Below are positions 44,204 to 52,463 of a stretch of DNA of 63,635 bases, piece by piece (position 1 is the first letter of the stretch; the number at the start of each line of letters is the position of its first letter). The notes below the pieces were generated by a model. It searched no databases and had not been told where the DNA came from. It worked only from the letters and a program-made list of their open reading frames with translations. Source of the DNA: Streptomyces himastatinicus ATCC 53653 (GTDB taxonomy: Bacteria; Actinomycetota; Actinomycetes; Streptomycetales; Streptomycetaceae). The stretch covers positions 10,525,903 to 10,589,537 of the forward strand of contig NZ_GG657754.1 in NCBI RefSeq assembly GCF_000158915.1, read 5' to 3'. A program made the position numbers and the translations under genes.

Positions 44204-45715
44204 ATGCGACAGGTAGTGCGGGACTTCCAACAGCGGGCCGCCGAGGCCGACTTCGTCGCCGTCATCGACGACACGGGCAGCCATACGGCCCGGCAGCTCC
44301 TCGACGAGGCCGAGCGGCTGGCCGAAGCGCTGTCCGCGGGCACGGCCGACGGAGCCGTCGGCACCGTCATGATCCAGGCGGACAACTCATGGCGCACGGT
44401 CGCCGCCACCCTCGCCGCGGGCCTCAGCGGCGGGGACGGCGGGGTCATCGCGCTGGTCAACCGACACACCACACGGGCCGAATTCGCCTCCGCCTGGGAG
44501 GACATACGCCCGGACGCCGTCGTCGCCGAACCCTCGGCGATCGACGAATGGGCGGTGGCCGAGCGGCTGCCGGGCCCGGAGCGGACCGCGCTCGACGGCT
44601 GGACGTGCCGGTCCACACCACACCCACGCGAGGTGTCGCGCTGGTCGGGCGGCGTCCTGATCGGCCTGACCTCCGGTTCGACCGGGCGGCCCAAGGGCGT
44701 CGTACAGTCCGAAGAGGCCCTGTGCTACGCGGCCGAGACCACCATCAGCGTCAACGGGCTGTCGCCGGGCGACGCCGTCGCCGCGATCGTCCCGCTGTCG
44801 TCGACGGCCGCGTACTGCTTCGGTGTCTATCTCTCCCTGCTGCTGCGCGGGCCGCTCGTCATGACGGCCAAGTGGGACCGGGCCCGCGCGCCGCGGCGCA
44901 TGGCCGAGGCCGGAGTCCGCTGGACCATGTGCGTGCCGACCATGGTGTTGCAGATGGGCGACGAGGCCGCCGGGTCCGGCATCCTCCGGGGCGTCCGGTC
45001 GATCACCGTCGGCGGCGGGCCCATGGACCGCGGAGCCCTGGCCCGGGCCGAACGGTCCCTGGGCACCAGGATCCTGAGAGTCTTCGGCATGTCCGAGTGC
45101 CTCGGCCACACCTCGCCGAGCCCCGACGACCCCGAGGAGATCCGGCTCGGCAGGGACGGCCGCCCCTTCCCGGGCACGGACGTGCGCGCGCTCACCCCCG
45201 ACGGCCGGGTGGCGGGCCCCGGGGTGACCGGCCAGGCACAGGTGCGCGGCCCGTCCCTCTTCCTCGGATACGCCGGTGACGGAAGGGCCGTTCCTCCGGC
45301 GCTGACGGAGGACGGCTATCTGCCCACCGGCGATCTGCTGGTCACCCATGAGGACGGCACCCTCACCATCATGGGACGCGAGAAGGACATCATCATCAGG
45401 GGCGGCCGCAACATCGACATCACGGAGATCGAGCGCGCGGTCGCGGCCCACCCGCGCGTGGCCCGGGCGTGTGTGGCGCCGGTCCCCGACGATGTCCTCG
45501 GCGAACGCGTGGCGCTGCTCGTCGTCACCACGGACGGCGGCCGCATCGACCTGGCCGAGGTGACCGGTTACCTGGAGAGCATCGGACTCTCCAAGACCAA
45601 GTGGCCCGAATACGTGTACGGTACCGACGAGTTGCCCCAGACGAAGGTCGGCAAGCTGGACCGGGGCGGGGCCCGGGACCTGGCCGTCAGCCTGCACCAA
45701 CGAGGAGAAACATGA
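44204..45715 (+). CDS. Acyl-CoA synthetase (AMP-forming)
   Basis: 503 residues from the ATG at 44204 (GAGGAAGGA upstream). P-loop LTSGSTGRPKGV, adenine region RVFGMSECLGHTS, Asp in GYLPTGDLL, and the C-terminal hinge GREKDIIIRGGRNID and catalytic Lys in QTKVGKLDR. It activates a carboxylic acid as its CoA thioester through an acyl-AMP. In this island it is the likely entry enzyme. The substrate pocket cannot be predicted by eye. Confidence 0.92.
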   Translation: MRQVVRDFQQRAAEADFVAVIDDTGSHTARQLLDEAERLAEALSAGTADGAVGTVMIQADNSWRTVAATLAAGLSGGDGGVIALVNRHTTRAEFASAWEDIRPDAVVAEPSAIDEWAVAERLPGPERTALDGWTCRSTPHPREVSRWSGGVLIGLTSGSTGRPKGVVQSEEALCYAAETTISVNGLSPGDAVAAIVPLSSTAAYCFGVYLSLLLRGPLVMTAKWDRARAPRRMAEAGVRWTMCVPTMVLQMGDEAAGSGILRGVRSITVGGGPMDRGALARAERSLGTRILRVFGMSECLGHTSPSPDDPEEIRLGRDGRPFPGTDVRALTPDGRVAGPGVTGQAQVRGPSLFLGYAGDGRAVPPALTEDGYLPTGDLLVTHEDGTLTIMGREKDIIIRGGRNIDITEIERAVAAHPRVARACVAPVPDDVLGERVALLVVTTDGGRIDLAEVTGYLESIGLSKTKWPEYVYGTDELPQTKVGKLDRGGARDLAVSLHQRGET

Positions 45716-46752
45716 CAGCGCGGTTCGACCAGGGCCCCTGGGCGGCGGCCGGAGTCCAGACCGTACAGCCCGGGGTGCACCGCGTGCCCCTGCCCTTGCC
45801 CAACGACGGGCTGCACGCGGTGAACGTCTACCTCCTGGAGGACCTGGACGACGACGGTGGCATCGTCATGATCGACGGTGGCTGGGCGATACCCGAGGCG
45901 CGCAAGACGCTCGAGGAGGCCCTCGCCGCCATCGACCGCGACCCCGGCGACATCAGCCACATCCTGGTCACCCACATCCACCGCGACCACTACACCCACG
46001 CCGTGGAGCTGCGCCGGCTGCTGGGCTCGCGCGTCTACCTCGGTGCGGGCGAGCGGCCCGGACTGGAGATGCTCGACCGGCTGCGCAGCGACCAGCCCGT
46101 CGGCTCGCTGCGCACCCTGCGCGCCGCGGGAGCCGGGGAACTCGCCGACCACATCGAGGCGATGGACCACGGCGGCTACGACCCGAGCGTGTGGGAGGCC
46201 CCCGACCGCTGGCTCGGCGCCGAAACCCTCAGCTTCGGCGACCGCGAGCTGCGCGTGGTCCCCACCCCCGGACACACCAAGGGCCATGTGGTGTTCCTGG
46301 ACGAGCAGCGCGGACTGCTGTTCTCCGGGGACCACGTCCTGCCGCACATCACCCCCTCCATCGGCTTCGAACTGGCCGAACCCGGCGGCCGTCCGCTCGC
46401 CGACTACCTGGACTCGCTGCGGCTGATGACCCGGTACGCCGACGCCCGCCTGCTGCCCGCGCACGGGCCGGTCGCCGACAGCGCCCACACCCGGGTCGGC
46501 GAACTGCTCGCCCACCATGACGACCGGCTGGCCGCGAGCCTGGCCGCGCTGGGCGAGGACACGCTCGACGCCCACGCGGTGGCGCGGGGGCTCGCCTGGA
46601 CGCGCCGGGCCGTACCGTTCGGGAACCTGAGCGCCTTCAACCAGATGCTCGCGATCAACGAGACCGCCGCGCACCTGGACGTCCTGGTGCTCCGGGGGCA
46701 GCTGACGGTGGCGTTCACCGATGGGGTGAACCAGTACACCCGCGTGCGGTGA
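45712..46752 (+). CDS. Metallo-beta-lactamase-fold hydrolase
   Basis: 346 residues, ATGA overlap with the ligase. Zinc site THIHRDH, then TPGHTKGHVVF, FSGDHVLPH and LPAHGP. This is the glyoxalase-II-like/RomA-type subgroup with a long C-terminal helical region that precedes a final winged-helix-like segment. Likely a thioesterase or lactonase for an intermediate of the pathway, which is inferred from the CoA-rich context. Last gene of the island. Confidence 0.88.
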   Translation: MTARFDQGPWAAAGVQTVQPGVHRVPLPLPNDGLHAVNVYLLEDLDDDGGIVMIDGGWAIPEARKTLEEALAAIDRDPGDISHILVTHIHRDHYTHAVELRRLLGSRVYLGAGERPGLEMLDRLRSDQPVGSLRTLRAAGAGELADHIEAMDHGGYDPSVWEAPDRWLGAETLSFGDRELRVVPTPGHTKGHVVFLDEQRGLLFSGDHVLPHITPSIGFELAEPGGRPLADYLDSLRLMTRYADARLLPAHGPVADSAHTRVGELLAHHDDRLAASLAALGEDTLDAHAVARGLAWTRRAVPFGNLSAFNQMLAINETAAHLDVLVLRGQLTVAFTDGVNQYTRVR

Positions 46753-46761
46753 TGAGCCGCG

Positions 46762-48273
46762 TCAGTGGGTGCGCAAACCTTCCTTCACCTTGTCGAAGAC
46801 GGGACGGTAGGTGTCCCATTTCTCGTCGGGCGCCGAGAGGTAGACGTCGTACTCCTTGCCGCCCTCCCGACCGAAGCCGAGGTCGATGGCGCGGAACGTG
46901 CGCACCCTGCCGTCGAACGTGCACTCCCAGATCGCCGCGGGCTGCCCCCGGAAGGTGGTGCGGTCCAGGCGCAGTCGCCGGTACACGTCGTAGTTCTTCT
47001 TCGTGTTCGCCTCGATGTCCCGGAAGTGCGCCACGGGCGACGGTCCTGCGGGGTTCACCGTGCCGATCGTGATCTCGACCAGGCCGGAAGGATCGATGTA
47101 CTTGACTCCGTCGCTCGTTCGGCCGCTCAGCTTCCACCCGTTAGGTACGGGGAAGGAGACGCCGAGCTTCTTCTCCTCAACCAGGTGGTATCCGCGGGGC
47201 ACGGGCGGGGGAGTGGTGGCAGAGGGCTTCGCCTCGCCGCCGCCCTGCTGCCCGTTGCCGTTCGGCCACATGTAGGTGGCACCGGCGACGGCCAGGATCG
47301 TGAGCGCCACCGCCGCGGCGCTCCATACCGCGCGGCGCCGCTTACGACGGCCGCCTGTGCGCTCGGGCGTCGCCACGGTCCCGGCCGGTGGCGGGGTGGC
47401 GGCCGTGTCCGGGGTGTCCTGGCGCGGGGCCCGGGCCCGCGTCGGCTCCTCCGCCACCACGGACTTCAGCTCCCGCTCCGTCTCCTCCGCCGAAGGACGC
47501 TCGTCGGGCTCCTTGGCCAGCAGCGCCTCGATCAGCGGTGCCAGCGGCCCGGCGTGGCGCAGCGGCGGCAGCGGGTCGACGGCGTTGGCGTAGGCCGTCT
47601 CGATCGCCGTGTCCCGCCGGAACGGGGGGTGTCCTTCCACCGCTTGGTAGAGCGTCGCGCCCAGCGCCCAGAGGTCCGAGAAGGGGCCGGGCTTCCGGCC
47701 CCTGACCCGCTCCGGGGCCATGTACTCGATGGAGCCGATCATCTCGCCGGTCCGGGTCAGCGTCGACGTTCCGCTGGTCACGGCGATGCCGAAGTCGGTG
47801 AGGACGGTGCGGTCGTCGGCGCCGAGCAGCACATTGCCGGGCTTGACGTCACGGTGCAACACCCCGGCCGCGTGCGCGGCCCGCAGCGCGGCGACCATGC
47901 CCAGGCCGATCCGCGCCGCCTCCTGGGGCGGGACGGTACCGCGCTCCTTGAGCAGCGCGCCGAGGGTGGTGGACGGCACGTACTCCATGACGATGCACGG
48001 CAGCCCCTCGTCGTCGTCCACGACGTCATGGACGACGACCACGTTCGGATGCGTGATGCGGGCGGCGCTCCGCGCCTCGCGGCGGGTGCGCTCGTACAGC
48101 GTGGAGAGTTCGTCGTCGGAGAGATGGTGCGGAGCGTGGATCCGCTTGAGCGCCACCTGGCGGCCCAGCACATCGTCCTCGGCCCGCCACACCGTGCCCA
48201 TGCCGCCGCTGCCGATCCGCTCGGTCAGCCGGTACCGATGTGCGACCAGCGGCTCCTTGTCCGACACCAGCAT
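46762..48273 (-). CDS. Membrane-anchored Ser/Thr protein kinase
   Basis: 503 residues from the ATG at 48273. The kinase domain (1-270) has GSGGMG, Lys in VALKRI, HRDVKPGN, DFG and APE motifs. A Pro/Ala-rich linker leads to one membrane segment (VWSAAAVALTILAVAGATYMW) and an outside domain of about 170 residues without PASTA repeats. That domain (FPVPNGWKLS, FRGQPAAIWECTFDG) resembles the sensor domains of other streptomycete kinases of unknown ligand. It is convergent with the island and not part of it. Confidence 0.93.
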   Translation of the reverse strand: MLVSDKEPLVAHRYRLTERIGSGGMGTVWRAEDDVLGRQVALKRIHAPHHLSDDELSTLYERTRREARSAARITHPNVVVVHDVVDDDEGLPCIVMEYVPSTTLGALLKERGTVPPQEAARIGLGMVAALRAAHAAGVLHRDVKPGNVLLGADDRTVLTDFGIAVTSGTSTLTRTGEMIGSIEYMAPERVRGRKPGPFSDLWALGATLYQAVEGHPPFRRDTAIETAYANAVDPLPPLRHAGPLAPLIEALLAKEPDERPSAEETERELKSVVAEEPTRARAPRQDTPDTAATPPPAGTVATPERTGGRRKRRRAVWSAAAVALTILAVAGATYMWPNGNGQQGGGEAKPSATTPPPVPRGYHLVEEKKLGVSFPVPNGWKLSGRTSDGVKYIDPSGLVEITIGTVNPAGPSPVAHFRDIEANTKKNYDVYRRLRLDRTTFRGQPAAIWECTFDGRVRTFRAIDLGFGREGGKEYDVYLSAPDEKWDTYRPVFDKVKEGLRTH

Positions 48274-48380
48274 CCCTCTTCGTTCTGACCTGCTCGTGCT
48301 CGATGTGCCTCGACACGATAACCGGCGCGAGCGCGCACGCCCCCATGGCCCTCCCCGCCCTGCCGGGTACTGTCCCGCGC

Positions 48381-49022
48381 ATGGCGATGATGACTCAGGC
48401 GGACGGCCAGTGGCTGGACCGTGCACTCCAGTTCGCGGGACTGACCTGGACGTACCCGGCCTATGAGGGCCTCTTCGTACGCAACGGCTGGCACCTGCCC
48501 GGGCGCGACGGCGAGCCCGTCATCCTGGAGATGGAGATATGGCCACCGCCCGGCGAGGAACGCGACGAGGGCTGGCACCTGTGGATCGGCAACCATCCCG
48601 GCTGCGAGGAGGAAGGGGCGGAGGTGGCGTGCGCCCACCCCGGATGCCGGGAGGACCGTGGGGTGCTGATGCCCCTGGCGTACGGCGCGTTCGAGGTGAC
48701 CGACCCGAGCGGGGAGCCGCTGCCCCTGGACGAGGTCTGGGAGTTCGACGCCTTCACCGGATGGCGGTGGCGGCCGGAGGCCACCGAGGACGACTGGGCC
48801 TCCGCCTTCCGGGCGGCCGAGGAACTGCTGCGCGCGCGGCTGGGCGAGCCGGTGTCACGCCCGCCGGACGAGGAGCTGGAGGCCGAGCGGGGTGTGGTCT
48901 GGGAGTACGGCGACTCCTCGGTGACCCTCTTCGAGGGCGCTGAGCTGCTGCATTACGGGCAGTACGACTGGATCTGCGTCGATGTGCGCCCCCGGCACTC
49001 CGTGAGCCGGGAGGGACTGTAG
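48381..49022 (+). CDS. Unknown acidic protein
   Basis: 213 residues from the ATG at 48381. Very acidic with many Trp (WHLWIGNHPGCEEEGAEV, EFDAFTGWRWRPEATEDDW). Cys-bearing stretch CEEEGAEVACAHPGC could bind metal. No membrane segment or signal peptide. I do not recognise the family. It is divergent from the kinase gene with 107 bases between and may share its control region. Confidence 0.7.
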   Translation: MAMMTQADGQWLDRALQFAGLTWTYPAYEGLFVRNGWHLPGRDGEPVILEMEIWPPPGEERDEGWHLWIGNHPGCEEEGAEVACAHPGCREDRGVLMPLAYGAFEVTDPSGEPLPLDEVWEFDAFTGWRWRPEATEDDWASAFRAAEELLRARLGEPVSRPPDEELEAERGVVWEYGDSSVTLFEGAELLHYGQYDWICVDVRPRHSVSREGL

Positions 49023-49167
49023 GAGGCTCACGATCGCGTCAATACCTCGCGCACCACGCCGTCCGGAACCATGCGCCGGTAAATCGCGACCTGTCGGGTG
49101 GGGGCCGCCTGGGGCAGGCTGGCCCCGCCGGGCCTTTCGGGGCCGGGCCGCGGACGTAAGAAGGGGC

Positions 49168-49755
49168 GTGGGACGTGAGACGGCAAGCCGCCGAGGACGT
49201 GCACAGAATCGGCACCGCCGACGGGTCCGGCCGATGATGGCGGGCGAGCGGTCCGGGTTATGGGCCCGTCTGCTGGGCGCGTTATCCGCGCGCGAGCCCG
49301 GACGCCCCATGGAGGAGGGGGAGGTCTGGGCGTACTTCCCGCCCGGCGCCCCGGCCGGATACCGGCAACTGCGGGTGTGCCAGGTGCCGGACGGGGAGGA
49401 CTTCGCCCGCCTCACCTGGCAGGTGTGCGGCGTATGCCGGAGGGGCCTGGTCCGGAAGATCCGGGTCGCCGAACGATGGCAGCGCCGGGGCTACGGCAGC
49501 CGCATGATGATGCGGGCCTTACGCGACTGCGAGACGTACACCTGGACGACGACCAAGCAGTCGGAGTACGGCGAGAGCTTCTTCGCGGCGCTCGCGGCCG
49601 CCACCGGCATCGACTTCAGCCCCGACTCCCGGGCCTGCGACCATATGCGGGCCGCGCGGGGCGCCGCCCACGGGGAGTCCAGGAGGGAGCCCCCGCAGCC
49701 GTACGACAGCCCCGGTGAGCCCCGTTGGTCCCACCGGGACGGGCTGGGCTGCTGA
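49168..49755 (+). CDS. GNAT-like protein, function unknown
   Basis: 195 residues from a GTG with AAGAAGGGGC upstream; an ATG at 49234 is an alternative. RKIRVAERWQRRGYGSRMM resembles the acetyl-CoA pyrophosphate loop (RxxGxG/A) of GNAT acetyltransferases, followed by FFAALAAATG. A CGVCRRG stretch precedes it. The C-terminal 40 residues are disordered. Substrate is unknown. Confidence 0.68.
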   Translation: MGRETASRRGRAQNRHRRRVRPMMAGERSGLWARLLGALSAREPGRPMEEGEVWAYFPPGAPAGYRQLRVCQVPDGEDFARLTWQVCGVCRRGLVRKIRVAERWQRRGYGSRMMMRALRDCETYTWTTTKQSEYGESFFAALAAATGIDFSPDSRACDHMRAARGAAHGESRREPPQPYDSPGEPRWSHRDGLGC

Positions 49756-49775
49756 CCGGCGGACGCGGGCAGGGC

Positions 49776-50606
49776 TCAGCGTCCGCCCGCGCCCTCGACC
49801 AGCACATCGCTCGCCGGGCGGCCGACCATGACGCGCCGCGGCTTCTGGGGCGTCTTTTGGAGCGCTGCCCCCTCCGGCTCGGGCGGCTGCGGGGGATGGC
49901 ACGGCACCAGGCTCCGCAGCGCCTGGGAGGGTTCGAGCCCCAGCTCGTCGAGCAGCACCCGGCGGCACTGCTCGAACTGCCGCAGCGCCGCGCCCCTGTT
50001 CCCGGCGGCGAGATGTGCCGTGATCAGGACGCGATGGGCGCTCTCCCGCAGGGGTTCCGCGCGGACGGCGGCCAGCCCGGAGGCGACGGCCTCACCGTGG
50101 CGCCCCACCGCCGTCAGCCGCTCGGTCATCGCCTCCAGGGCGTACAACCGGAGTTCGTGGTACTGCTCCTGCTCGATCAGCACCCACTCGTTCTCCGACC
50201 ACTCGGGTAACAGATCGGAGGAGAGGTCCGCCCGCGTCTGGGCGGTGAGGATGTCGTCGCAGGGGTGGGCCATGTCCAGCAGCTGGTGCGCCCGCGTGGC
50301 CGCCGCGTGGATGTCCACGTCGATGTGTTTGGCGATCGCCAGTTCCTGCGTGGACGCGTCGATGACCTGATGCCCCGTTCGGGTCGCGCGCCACAAAGAC
50401 GATCTGAGGTTGGCGTTGGCGCGGGACGCCGTAACGTCGGGCCACAGCATTCCGGCCACATATGTTCGCGTGCGTGGCATGTCCTGGAGGGCGAGGAACG
50501 CGAGGAGGCGCTGGGCGCTGGAAGAAAGGGGAACGCGTTTATGATCGACCGATAACGCGAAGCTTTTGAGCAGCCTCAACGTAATGACGTGGCCTTCTGC
50601 GCTCAT
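49776..50606 (-). CDS. BTAD-domain transcriptional regulator of the eCIS locus
   Basis: 276 residues from the ATG at 50606. N-terminal OmpR-type winged helix (ITLRLLKSFALSVDHKRVPL, SSSAQRLLAFLAL) and a bacterial transcriptional activator domain (VDIHAAATRAHQLLDMA, HELRLYALEAMTERL, ESAHRVLITAHLAAGN). This resembles the SARP group but lacks an ATPase domain. It lies divergent from the injection-system operon, where such regulators are commonly found in streptomycetes, and is probably its activator. Confidence 0.85.
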   Translation of the reverse strand: MSAEGHVITLRLLKSFALSVDHKRVPLSSSAQRLLAFLALQDMPRTRTYVAGMLWPDVTASRANANLRSSLWRATRTGHQVIDASTQELAIAKHIDVDIHAAATRAHQLLDMAHPCDDILTAQTRADLSSDLLPEWSENEWVLIEQEQYHELRLYALEAMTERLTAVGRHGEAVASGLAAVRAEPLRESAHRVLITAHLAAGNRGAALRQFEQCRRVLLDELGLEPSQALRSLVPCHPPQPPEPEGAALQKTPQKPRRVMVGRPASDVLVEGAGGR

Positions 50607-50759
50607 CGGCCCCCCGGGCGATATTGGCTTCAGTGAATGATCCCATAGCGGCAATCGGGATGTTCCCCAGCCATGTTACGAGCAATTCATGATCGTGCGC
50701 CCTGCCCTTCGGGTACAGAACGATATACGGCCGGGCATCACCGGGACGTCGCGGAAACG

Positions 50760-50963
50760 TCACCCGTCCGGCGTCGGTTCGAGCAGCTGATCGAGCCAGG
50801 CACGCACGGCATCGAGCACGTCGTCGACCGCGCTCACCGCGGTCGGAGGCGCCTGGTGCCGCCCGCCCGTCAGCACAATGCGCGCCCGGAAGCCGTCCGG
50901 CCTCCCCTCTTCCACCCACACTCGGAGGATCAGGACGCCGGCCTGCTCTGAGTGGATTTCCAT
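50760..50963 (-). CDS. 67-residue protein beside the eCIS locus
   Basis: An ATG at 50963 opens a 67-codon frame: MEIHSEQAGVLILRVWVEEG, then ARIVLTGG and VDDVLDAVRAWLDQLLEP. Mixed beta then helix, with no Cys or membrane segment. No clear ribosome binding site. Function is unknown. It is read in the same direction as the BTAD gene and opposite to the injection system. Confidence 0.6.
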   Translation of the reverse strand: MEIHSEQAGVLILRVWVEEGRPDGFRARIVLTGGRHQAPPTAVSAVDDVLDAVRAWLDQLLEPTPDG

Positions 50964-51001
50964 GGAAGGAAAATATGCCTTATCCGTGTCACCCCGGCGT
51001 T

Positions 51002-51021
51002 GTCGGCGCGTGACCGCCGAC
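51002..51021. promoter_or_regulatory. Inverted repeat upstream of the eCIS operon
   Basis: GTCGGCG-CGTGAC-CGCCGAC is a perfect 7-bp inverted repeat with a 6-base loop, 125 bases before the first plus-strand injection-system gene. It could be an operator or a 5' leader hairpin. Confidence 0.35.
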
Positions 51022-51146
51022 GTCATCGCCGTGGGGCGGGAACGGGCTGGTGACGCTCGTGTGATGGGTGAATCGCGATTGCGCCACGCCGGGCCCGGCA
51101 TCCTCATCGAGGCACGCTTTCGGGCGCGAGCACGGGGAGGATTCGC

Positions 51147-51725
51147 ATGGGTGACTTCGGCGTCATCGCCGACGTCTCGACGGTCATCGTGGAGACCTTG
51201 ACCCGGGCCCTGCACGAGCTCAGCCCGGTGGATCCGCCGATCGCGGAACTCAACGACCTCTCGGAGACGGTGCAGACACCGCCGGCGAAACTCACGGTCT
51301 TCCTTTACGAGATCGCCGAGGACCCGACCTCGCGCAACCGCCCACCGGTGCGCTCCCAGCCACCCGACCAGCCGTTCACCCGCAAGCCGCCGATGGCTCT
51401 GCTGCTGCGCTATCTGGTCACCCCATGGGGCGGTGACCCGATCACCCAGCACCGGATGCTCGGGCGCGCCATGCAGACGTTCTACGACGACGCGATCCTG
51501 GACGGCACCCAGCTGTCCGGCAGCCTGGCGGCGAGCACCGACTCGCTGCACCTCAGCCTCACCCCGCTCACCCTGGATCAGAAGTCCTGGGTCTGGTACG
51601 CGATCCAGAAGCCGTACCGGCTGTCGCTGAACTACGAGGTCCGTGTCGTCAATCTGGACTCCGCCGTCGACCTTGCGGTCCGGCCCGTGCAGAGCCGGAC
51701 CATCAGCGGGGCGGCGACGCCATGA
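51147..51725 (+). CDS. eCIS DUF4255 protein (Afp16/Pvc16-like tail terminator)
   Basis: 192 residues with GGGGAGG before the ATG. IADVSTVIVETLTRAL, LTVFLYEIAEDPTSRN, PLLLRYLVTPW-type and SWVWYAIQKPYRLSLNYEVRV are the DUF4255 pattern of the protein that caps the tube and sheath in antifeeding-prophage-like particles. First gene of a long operon whose members are joined by ATGA/GTGA overlaps. Confidence 0.9.
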   Translation: MGDFGVIADVSTVIVETLTRALHELSPVDPPIAELNDLSETVQTPPAKLTVFLYEIAEDPTSRNRPPVRSQPPDQPFTRKPPMALLLRYLVTPWGGDPITQHRMLGRAMQTFYDDAILDGTQLSGSLAASTDSLHLSLTPLTLDQKSWVWYAIQKPYRLSLNYEVRVVNLDSAVDLAVRPVQSRTISGAATP

Positions 51726-52453
51726 GCCCATTCCGACCGCTGGAGCGTTCGACGCTCCACAGCCCCGCCTGGTTCATCCCGTTCGACGACTACGCCCGGC
51801 GGGTGCGCGCCGCCGGGGTGACGGTCCAGCTGGACCGATTCGATGACGACGACGGCGCCTGGCTGCCGCTGGACGACGTGGCGGTGCGCACCCCAGGCGG
51901 TGCCTTCGCCTATCCGGGTCTTGGCCGGTGCCGGGAGCCGTGGGCGGCCCCGGCGCGGCGCCACCGGGCCCGCTTCGCGGCCCCCGGCTACCAGCCGCTG
52001 TACCCGGCCGACGACCAGCCGTTCTCGGCCGGTCTGGTGGGCGTCGAGTTCCTGGTGCACCCGTACGGCGACGCCCACCCGCCCGCGGTGGCTGCCCAAC
52101 CGCGGCTGGTGCGGCTGCTGCCCGCCGTCTCCTTCCCCTATCCGCCGGGTGCGCGCACGGTGCACGGCGCCGTGATCGACGCGGCCACCGCCCAGCCGAT
52201 CGCGGGCGCACTCGTGGAGGCCGAGGGGCGGACCAGCCGGGACCTGACGCCATGGCACGAGCGCACCCTGTCCGACGCCACGGGCGCCTTCCGGCTGGCC
52301 CTGCGGTGGGAGGGCGAGAAGGCCGGTGAGCGCGCCGTCGAGGAGACCTTCCACCTGCGGGCCACCGAGCGGCCGGGCAGGACCGGATCGCTGGTCGTGC
52401 GGCTGCCGCAGGACATCGAGCGCCGGCACGTCATAGAGATCCGCGAGAGTTAA
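51722..52453 (+). CDS. eCIS-associated protein with carboxypeptidase-regulatory-like domain
   Basis: 243 residues. The N-terminal 130 residues are unknown. The rest is a beta-sandwich like carboxypeptidase regulatory domains (TVHGAVIDAATAQPIAGALV, LSDATGAFRLALRW). Found only by context to belong to the injection particle, perhaps as a surface or accessory component. No signal peptide. Confidence 0.75.
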   Translation: MSPFRPLERSTLHSPAWFIPFDDYARRVRAAGVTVQLDRFDDDDGAWLPLDDVAVRTPGGAFAYPGLGRCREPWAAPARRHRARFAAPGYQPLYPADDQPFSAGLVGVEFLVHPYGDAHPPAVAAQPRLVRLLPAVSFPYPPGARTVHGAVIDAATAQPIAGALVEAEGRTSRDLTPWHERTLSDATGAFRLALRWEGEKAGERAVEETFHLRATERPGRTGSLVVRLPQDIERRHVIEIRES

Positions 52454-52463
52454 GGAGCCGTCC

